Of a stretch of DNA of 64,000 nucleotides, positions 56,701-64,000 are shown piece after piece; position 1 is the stretch's first letter, and every line of letters begins with the position of its first letter. A program made the translations under genes and the position numbers. The stretch is from NCBI GenBank assembly GCA_035222895.1, contig JAVYIG010000172.1, positions 62,001-126,000 of the forward strand. The letters are read 5' to 3'. Source of the stretch: Strongylocentrotus droebachiensis. Lineage: Eukaryota; Echinodermata; Echinoidea; Camarodonta; Strongylocentrotidae. Under the pieces are notes generated by a model that saw nothing but the letters and a program-made list of their open reading frames with translations, was not told where the DNA came from and did not search any database.

Positions 56701-59700
56701 TCGCATTATAGATGATATTATTTTTCATACATCCCGTTACAATTTATCTGGTTTTTTGTTAGCTATAGACTTCAAAAAAGCTTTTGACTCAATTTCACAT
56801 CAATTTCTTCAAAAAGTTCTGTCGTCATTTGGTTTCGGTCCATCCTTTCAAAAGTGGGTTAAAGTTTTATACACGAACACTCTAAGTTGTGTATTAAATG
56901 AAGGAGGGTCCACTGGTTATTTCAAAGTAGAAAGGGGAGTAAGACAGGGAGACCCTCTTTCTCCGTACCTCTTTATCTTGTGTATTGAAGTAATGGCACA
57001 CAAATTACGAATAGATAATTTGGTGGACGGAATTAATTTTGGAGATAAGGAAACTAAACTAGTAACTTATGCGGATGATATGACAATTTTTGTTCGCAAT
57101 AAAAAATCAATTAATAGGTTAAAAGTATTATTTGCAGATTTCGAAAAAAATTCTGGACTGAAAATAAACAACGACAAGACTAAAATATTAAGGTTAGGTT
57201 TATGTCAACGTTTAGATTGTGATTTTGCTTTTGGCGAAATAGTTGACTTTCTTAAGGTTTTAGGGATTTTCTTTTCCCTCGATGAACACAAGAAAGAAGA
57301 TCTAAATTATAAAGAAATCTTAAGTAAAATAAAAACACTTTTAAATTTTTGGAAGCAAAGGGATTTAACACTTATGGGTAAGATTCAACTATTGAAGGTG
57401 CACATTTATTCTAAAGTTCTTTATCGGGCGTCACTTACTCCTGTTCCAAAATGGGTTTATGATTCACTGGATGAATTAACTTTTGATTTCATATGGAAAG
57501 GAAAAACAAATAAAATCAATAGAAACACCATGTTCTTAGACTATAAGCAAGGGGGGTTAAAGATGTTAAATTTTTCTGCACAAGTTAAATCGCAGCGAAT
57601 TATGTGGATTCAAAAACTTCTAAACAAAGATGAAGACATGAAATGGAAACAATATTTTAACTTTGTCACTGAACACGTGGGTAGAGATTTGATATTTTCA
57701 TGTGACTATATACCAAGTTTATTAAAAGTGACAGCTTCACAATTTTATATGGATTTATTAGAAGATTGGGTGAATACGAGACATATAAGGAGTATAGACA
57801 TTGGTGATGTGGTAATTTTTGATAATAAACTTATTCGATATAAAGGAAGTTGTATATACGATAAGAGGTTGTATGACAAAGGAATTTACAAATTAAAACA
57901 TATTCTGGAAAACGATGGTAAACTAAAATGTGACAGGCATTTTATCGATTTAGGTGTTGAAGTAAATGAAATTGAAAAGATCAAGCACTTTTATGCCTGT
58001 TTACCAGTTTGTTGGAAAAATAATTTTAGAAAGGGAGAAGAAAAAAATAATTCTGGAACTGATTTCACTTTGGGGAAGAAAACAACTAATATAGCTGATC
58101 TAAAATCAAAACAAATTTATGTACAATTAATAAAGAAAGATGATTTTAAACCTTTGGTTTTTGAGAGAATTGGAAGGAACTATGGTTTTTCCTGTAAGGA
58201 AATAGAAAACATATTTTTAAGACTAAGACAGTGTACACTTAACAGTCGATTAAGAGAGTTTCAGTTCAAACTTATACATAATATATTATATACAAACCAT
58301 CACCTCTTCCGTTTTGGTCTTGTCTCGACTAAGTTATGCTCATTTTGCGAAAAAGATGAAGAAACATATAAACATTTATTCTATACTTGTGAATTTGCAC
58401 AATCAGTGTGGGGAATGTGCACAAGATTTTTAGACTTTGAAATACATAACTGTAGTTTGGAGGAAATTCTGTATGGGAAAGAGGAGAGAAATAAAGGAAA
58501 ATATCAATTAATGAATCATGTTTTAATTCTTGTTAAATATCTGATTTATAGAAATAGAGAACTTAAAAAACCACCCTCTTTTAATGAAATAATGAATAGT
58601 ATAATAGGGGATAAAGTAGAAGAAAGGAAATTGGCAGCAATGAGGGGAACTCTCACTATTCATTTTTCTAAATGGGAAAACCTGAGTATTAGACAAACAA
58701 TTAGAACCCAGAGCCAGTCGTCCACCGGTTAAGAGGGGGGGGGGGGGGGGGGGGGGGGGAGGGGGATAAGGGAGAGGTCGGGTAGGGTAGGGTTAACAAA
58801 AAGAGAAAAATTTTCTCTCAGGACAACAGTATAAAAGAAGTATAAGTTGCTACATTGTTAAAACAAAAATTTTGGATTATACAACTGCATATGTTTTCTT
58901 TGAAAATATGAATTTTTGTGTCGAATATGATGTATAGGAACTAACTATGTAAGTTTCCTTTGAAGCCGTTTGTAAGACAAAAATTTATACTGATTTATAA
59001 TGTCATCACATTTGCAGTGAGCGTTACATATGATGATTGTAATTTGTACTGTGATTATAATTTGTTTCAAGAGAGAAAAGAATAAAACAATTATAATGAG
59101 TCAGTTTCCGACGCCAGAAACATCATGAAAGTTTCTCATTATGTAAAAAAATTGATCTTTCAATTTCTATACAAAATTGCCATTAAATGTATTATAAAAT
59201 ATGATGAGTTTATTGTTTATGAGCGAGTGTTGCTGTTGCACGAAAAACAGACTCTACAAAACAAAAACAAATGGCTGTTAAGGCATTATCAACATGACTT
59301 AATTAAGTTTTGATTAATTATTTTTCTTCTTTGTCACACCATGATGTAGGAAAATGGTCCATTGGAGACAAGTGCATGGCGCCATTCTCAGGTGATGGCT
59401 CCCTCTACAAAGCTGTCATCTGCAAGATAGAAGAAGATGGGGATGGACACAAGATAGCAGAGGTCCGGTACAAGGGCTTCTTGCCAGAGGATAATGAACT
59501 AGTCCAGCTTGAGGACCTTAGGGAGATGACACGATCAAGTAATGACCTTACATTTTTGTAAAAGTATGATACATCTATAAACACATATTCCAACCCTATT
59601 TTTAAAAAATCATTGTTTAATCCCTTTAATGAAATATCATACCTTGGTATAGAGTAAAGGACCCGGTTTTTCGGCCACTTAAGTCAAAATCCTATTTTTT

Positions 59701-62700
59701 GGACTCTTTACTTCCTATTTATTATCATTTCTTGTTCAAATCATGAAGCAAATATTATTATTATTTAAACAAAAAAAGAATCCCAGAAAAAAATCACGAA
59801 TTGCCATGACAATATTCATTTCAATTTTCACTGTTTTGGAGCCCGTTATCGGCATAGCGAACCAGTTTTTGGACGCATGTACAAAGTCAATAGGAAGCGC
59901 TCGCGCGCGCCGTGCGTTTCCGCGCTGATGTATAGCACAAGCGGGCGGAGCAGGTATCCCACGCCGGAGCCCCCGGGTGCTCGCCTGGCCGAAGACAGGC
60001 ACAGCGGTGATCGGAAGTTGGAATCTGAATTAGACAGACATATTGTGTGTGCGTGGCGGGGTCCGGCTGCATTGATTTAATACATGCGATGTAGGCGATG
60101 AGATACTTTTAAGCTTGCGACCAACACAAAATCGGGCTCTAAATCTGAAAAATACTTGAAATAAAGCTCATTTTATGGTACCCATATTTCTTACATACAC
60201 GCGTAAGAAACTCGATTTTTCAGATTTGGGTAGCGGGACCGCCGATTACATCGCTAAAATGTGATATTTTAGGATATATTTTCCATTGCAAATGTGGTTC
60301 TTCAGTGACTCTGGCATGGTATGGTATGTGTGGGATATGTGATATGCTATTATGCGATGTATTTTAAAGGGATTTTACCATGCATCCAATGGATCGGCCG
60401 AAAACTGGAGCTGGCCGATTACCGGCTCCTTTACTCTATATCTGTTTGGGTAATATAATATACAGAAATGAAAGTAGATGTTTTACATTGTAAGTTGTGA
60501 TTTTTTATAGGTGGAAGTATTTTCTCAAAAACAGTACGGGAAAAAAAGAGAAATGAGAATATTATAAATCTTAATGTATTACACGTTTATAGGCAGGCCT
60601 CGTCACTTCAAATCAAAGACCCTGTGTTGATTTTGAAAAGAGCATAGATCTGAAGGATTTAAATTTTGATACAATTTTCAATGGAAGGTGTTATTTATTT
60701 GGAAGGCATGAAGTCTGATTCTCACAATAAAAGAATATATGTAGACTAATAATGTGTGTTCTCCTATCGTTGGTAATATTGCACTTATTTTTTGTCTGCA
60801 GAGAAATCTTGTGAGAAGAGCGGTGCTCAAGATGTAGGCTTTGATAGTCCTCTTTTAAATTACATCTCAGAAGAGGATAGAATTAGGTAAGAAGAGTTCT
60901 TCCTAATTGTGCTGTGGTTTTGCTAGATGCAGAAGGTCTCCTTTACGCTATGTAAATGAAGGAAACATATGAAGGCATTTATGTCTTACTATGATTGTCT
61001 TTGTTATTGAAGTACCTATTTGTATAAAAAAGTTTATTTTTTGAGTGGCAGTTGTGTTAAGGCATTTAGTTTTTCAAGGGAATTACTAGAGTCTGAAATT
61101 TTCCCTTAGTTGTATTCTACTGTGTGAGATATCATCACAAATATCATTTAATAACTTCATCCTGGGGTCTCAAGAAGAGAGAGAGGAGGAGAGAGAGATA
61201 AAAAGAGGAAGAGAGAAATGGGATAGAGCGAAATATAATAGAGAGATAGGTAGAGAGAGAGACGCACAGACAGAAAGAAAGTAAGAGAGAATGAAAGAGA
61301 GAGGGGAGAGAATGAGAGAGATAGAGGGAGATAGGTAGGGAGAGAGAGAGAGAGAGAGAAATAGGATAAAAAGAGAGGTAGAGAGAGAGAGAAAGAGATA
61401 ATCATATTTTAATACATATTCTATTTCAATAATCCATCACAGAGCTCAGTATGCAGACATGTATGATGACCCAAGACCAGTGTACAGACCAACCTCTACT
61501 CCACCTGACAAGAAGACTACTACACCCAAGGGGTCAAGGGTCACTGCTGCTGTGAAGAAGCGCAAGGGAGTGGTTGCTTTCGGAGGTGATGCTAAGCCAT
61601 CCCCTAAAAGTGCAATAGTAGATAAACCAAGGTGATTTATTATTAAAAATTAGTTCTTTTTTTCTCTCTAATTGTATGATGAACAACTTATTTTATTTGA
61701 AATATCATGTCAAGATGTGTTGATTTGGAGTCTGATATTGATGGGGATTTATTATGAATGCACGACTTGTATGCTATTGTTTTAGATGAAAGGTACAAGT
61801 TGCAAGGGCTTATTGTCTTATACATTTGACAGTATATATATATATATTTTATTTTTTTTAAGTGAAGCATTCAAAATATTTATATAATATTGGATGGCTT
61901 TGAGTGTGATACAAAAATATATTGCTTGAGCTATGAAAATATTGAACAAGTCAAAGACAAGTCTAATATTGTCATAGCTAGAGCAATACATTCTTGTATC
62001 ACACGAAAACGAAACCATATAATATCATTTTTATTATCTATATCAGGCTGACTAGTGAAATATCAAAATTTGACTTACCTCAGTAAATATGGCTATTTTT
62101 TTGTGTGATATCAAAATCGATAAGTGAAGTTCCTGGATGACTGAGCAATATGAAAACAATATTTGTCAGTCATCTGGGTACTGCACTAAAGATATTAAAT
62201 ACACTGATTTATTGTACCACTTGGAAGCCTTATATATAGATAACAGTGTTTGATACTGAGCCTTTACATCATCTTATGATAGATAATTTATTCTTCTGTT
62301 GGACAGGAAAATAAATCAACCAGTTGCAACATCCTCAAATGTTGACAGGACTTCCAGAGATGATTGGGATATTGCTGATTTAGAAGAAGGTAACTCAGGA
62401 ACCTACTTTTTTATTTCTCAGAAAAAAAGAAAAAAAAAAAGAAAAAAATGTCTTTATAATATCATTATCTCAAGACTGAACTGCAGTAATATGGATGTAT
62501 AGATTTATTTACAAACGAATCACAGAAGGGGGGGGGGGGAATGAAGCAGGATGGTCACTACCCTGGAATTAAGCTGGTGGGTAATTTTTTACTTATTTAG
62601 AGGCTACCTCAGACTGTACAGTTTGACATCTGTAACATAAAAAAGGTATCATTTAAACTCCCTACGGTTTAAAATTTGGAGGTAGGCAATGTGGTCAAGT

Positions 62701-63172
62701 TTTAAAAAAGTATGTCTTTTGTCAGATATATATGATGAAATACACATTCTATTTTAACCTGTGTATTGGTTGATATAATACTTTCTTTGATCCTAAAGTT
62801 AATTTGTGTAAATATTCTATCTGTATCACGATGATGACTGAGGTATTCTGGGCTGGGGTTTACAGAAGGTGCATGTTATGCCAATATTGGAACATATTCA
62901 ACAGCACTCTGGGGCCAGTTTCTCGTAACTGTCTTAAATCTTTACCGGTAGATTTTGGACATATAACATAAGCACAAGTTTGTAGTATTTACACACATTT
63001 CAAATAAATGTCCATGAACTTAGACTTCTTACAGTTTCAAGAAACTTGCCTCTGATCATTTTCAGGTTTCAGTGATAAAGATGTTGAGAAGCCACACTTT
63101 CCAGGGAAATCTGATATGAGTACCAAAGAGCCTTTGACCCTTTCTAGTCCAGACAGAAGGCCATTGATACAG
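53766..63172 (+). CDS. Tudor-domain (SMN/SPF30-type) protein, 3' end beyond window
   Basis: Exons 59350-59538, 60802-60886, 61443-61631, 62307-62389 and 63066-63172 all have GT-AG borders and matching phases and continue past the window (last donor GTAAGT at 63173). The first encodes KWSIGDKCMAPFSGDGSLYK then AVICKIEEDGDGHKIAEVRY and FLPEDNELVQLEDL, an SMN-like Tudor domain that would bind methylarginine or methyllysine. The rest is hydrophilic and Pro/Lys-rich (KKRKGVVAFGG). I propose that ATG-GAA-G at 53766-53772, before donor GTATAT, is the start; it supplies the one nucleotide needed to give MEGKWSIGD. That start is inference, and other 5' exons are possible. I do not recognise the orthologue: WxxGDKCMA is shared by SMN and SMNDC1, but the rest is unlike either. 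Confidence 0.65.
54280..55461. mobile_element. Harbinger-like element inserted in the LINE (TAA duplication)
   Basis: TAA at 54280-54282 and 55459-55461 flanks a 1,176-bp element. Its ends, GGCCGATGAAAGTTGATCTC... continuing to GGTTCTCGTC, are inverse complements over about 32 bp. TWA duplications and GGCC-type ends are PIF/Harbinger features. No transposase frame. Removing the element and one TAA joins LYSK and VEYECSDN of the LINE in frame. Confidence 0.9.
55196..55236. repeat. Perfect 20-bp palindrome with 1-nt centre
   Basis: CTAAAGTAGCGGGCGGCATA, one T, then its exact reverse complement. GC-rich, inside the Harbinger-like element. Confidence 0.9.
55674..56451. mobile_element. TTAA-flanked element inserted in the LINE (family D)
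   Basis: TTAA at 55674-55677 and 56448-56451 flanks a 770-bp element with long imperfect inverted ends: AGTCCACTC then AAAAATAACTTACTTTCAAT, and further in 'gaaaaatcagacaaaccaat'. Removing it with one TTAA joins LVK and DALNEAYRLG of the LINE in frame. TTAA duplication is the piggyBac signature. No transposase frame. Short frames within it are not genes. Confidence 0.9.
56452..58732 (+). pseudogene. LINE reverse transcriptase, main open segment
   Basis: About 760 codons without a stop, from KDALNEAYRLGELASSQKQ through the palm (IDFKKAFDS, QGDPLSP, YADD) to thumb, WKG-type connection domain (DFIWKGKTNKINR) and Cys-His end. The protein is incomplete because ORF2's N-terminal endonuclease is missing and two insertions lie upstream. 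The open frame over 2.3 kb implies a fairly recent insertion. Confidence 0.85.
58735..58765. repeat. G homopolymer after LINE stop codon
   Basis: About 25 Gs immediately after the ORF2 stop, then GGGAGGGGGATAAGGG. G-rich 3' UTR starts are known in L1-type elements; such tracts can form G-quadruplexes. Confidence 0.8.
59350..59538 (+). CDS. Tudor domain exon
   Basis: 189 nt exon encoding the whole Tudor barrel: W-S-I-GDKCMAPFSGDG, Y-KAVICKIE, KIAEVRYKGF, then VQLEDLREM. Aromatic residues W, F, Y and Y/F at the expected cage positions are present or conservatively changed (F in place of W after MAP). Bounded by acceptor ATGATGTAG and donor GTAATG. Confidence 0.75.
61168..61400. repeat. GA-rich microsatellite in Tudor gene intron
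   Basis: About 230 bp of GAGA and AGGTAGAGA words, ending 43 bp before the acceptor of the 61443 exon. The polypyrimidine tract of that acceptor is correspondingly short. Confidence 0.85.
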
Positions 63173-63793
63173 GTAAGTGAATCCAGATTAATCCTAAGGC
63201 ATTTAACTGAAATCGCAATTGAAAAATCTAGTCACAGACATGGGCACATGGGCTACACAAACATTTGTCATCTGTATTTTGCCCTTGTGATCACATTATT
63301 TTAAAATTGAAAATGAAAAGGGTAATTGAAATTGAAAGAATGTGGTTTAAAACTATTCCTAGTCATATTGAAAATACAACAGCAGCTGAAGACCAATCAT
63401 TTTTCATGGGGCATAATATTCCCACTATAATATCCTTCTACACTCTTAACTATTTTTCTACCCTGCTTGTTCTACATGTAGCTCCCTTGATGAACGCTTG
63501 AGCTGGGTGGAGTTTTCTCCCGCGTGTTTGACTTGTTCATGCTGGTATCCTTGGGAGGGTAGGGGGGGGGGGGGGGGGTTCAGATATTTTCCCTGACTCC
63601 CTGTGGCTGCATTGTTTATTCATATCTGTACTGCATTGTTTTTCTCTGTCTTTCTCTTACCCCTTTTTTGTGTGTGTCATCCCCTTTAAAAAAAAAAAAA
63701 TAGTAATAAACTGTAATCATTCTTATAATTTTCTGTTAATACTGTGATTGTGATCGATTATGCTTGAATGAATATACAAATCTTTTTAAAAGT

Positions 63794-63937
63794 TAGCCCT
63801 TTCAATTCCCAGGCAGCTACGCAAATGTGCCATAAGCGTTTTCAATCAATTATTTTCTCATGTATTAGCCCTTTCAATTCCCAGGCAGCTACGCAAATGT
63901 GCCATAAGCGTTTTCAATCAATTATTTTCTCATGTAT
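63794..63937. repeat. Perfect 72-bp tandem duplication
   Basis: Two identical, adjacent 72-bp copies, each opening TAGCCCTTTCAATTCCCAGG and closing TTTTCTCATGTAT. No difference between copies, so either very recent or an assembly artefact. Confidence 0.9.
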
Positions 63938-64000
63938 TCCAAAGATATTATCATTATGTATGTGGCCTAATGATTCATATGAACTAACAAAAAACAAACG

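Larger units (their letters stand above)
53890..59095 (+). mobile_element. L1/Tx1-like LINE, split by two DNA elements, in intron 1 of the Tudor gene
   Basis: Parts of one ORF2 occur at 53920-54282, 55459-55677 and 56452-58732. The first has the endonuclease-RT linker (RSRASWYESGERDSRYFNQL). The second has KSPGNDGFSSEFYRTF. The third holds RT motifs NYRPISLLN, LLAIDFKKAFDS, RGVRQGDPLSP and YADDMTIF (YADD at 57068-57079), and a C-terminal Cys-His region (CSFCEKDEETYKHLFYTC). No endonuclease domain is left, so it is 5' truncated. One frameshift lies in an A-run near 54192. A G-run follows the stop and an AATAAA near 59081 closes the 3' UTR. Clade call is from motif style. Confidence 0.8.

Noticed and set aside
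59743-60080. Overlapping frames on both strands near 59.8-60.1 kb
   Set aside because: They lie in an intron of the Tudor gene, have no domain or splice support, and are flanked by 'accggtttttcggcc' and 'cggccgaaaactgg'-like inverse words that suggest another repeat.
62905-63052. Small MITE with GGGCCAGTTTCTCGTAACTG start
   Set aside because: The right side matches only loosely (CAGTTTCAAGAAACTTGCC), so borders cannot be fixed; possibly a decayed Harbinger-like copy.
371-64000. CRISPR array, prophage or bacterial operon
   Set aside because: Spliced genes, LINEs and MITEs show eukaryotic nuclear DNA; the direct repeats present are microsatellites or tandem duplications without regular spacers.

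Overview
The window is animal nuclear DNA: AT-rich, with intron-containing genes bounded by GT-AG splice sites, and about half of it occupied by transposon debris. Recurrent CATGTACATG-like words, (TTGAAC)n retroelement tails, many TTAA-flanked and Harbinger-like MITEs, and clear animal orthologues suggest a deuterostome, most likely an echinoderm such as a sea urchin. The phylum is inferred from general character, not from a database match.

Layout. 1-2.9 kb: no gene, (GA)n tracts. 2.9-8.9 kb: a nested transposon graveyard with five copies of a PC4/SUB1-like domain, several pieces of a family B DNA polymerase (motif B in two copies, motif C, and an N-terminal region), two Mutator-like (MULE) transposase C-terminal pieces, and three non-LTR retroelement 3' ends that split the polymerase. 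10.8-38.0 kb, minus strand: a complete 14-coding-exon gene that I read as SPATA1. All exon phases fit and the total is 3,432 nt (1,143 aa plus stop). It is enlarged by three big disordered or charged exons. Its introns hold several MITEs, a tandem 180-240 bp repeat and two striking palindromes. 38.3-47.3 kb: intergenic, with hAT-like foldback elements, a ~110 bp minisatellite inside one of them, a LINE 3' fragment, and a telomere-like block inside another element.

47.5-50.6 kb, plus strand: complete TTC33 in four coding exons (320 aa). From 53.77 kb, plus strand: a gene with an N-terminal SMN-type Tudor domain running off the right edge. Its proposed first intron carries a ~5.2 kb L1/Tx1-like LINE that was itself hit by a 1.18 kb Harbinger-like element (TAA duplication) and a 0.77 kb TTAA-flanked element. 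Removing either insert with one target copy restores the LINE reading frame, so the order of events can be read.

The three genes are not an operon and no shared pathway is evident. SPATA1 and TTC33 are divergently transcribed about 9.5 kb apart. The least familiar component is the PC4-domain plus family B polymerase repeat at 2.9-8.9 kb, which may be the decayed remains of a poorly described self-replicating mobile element.
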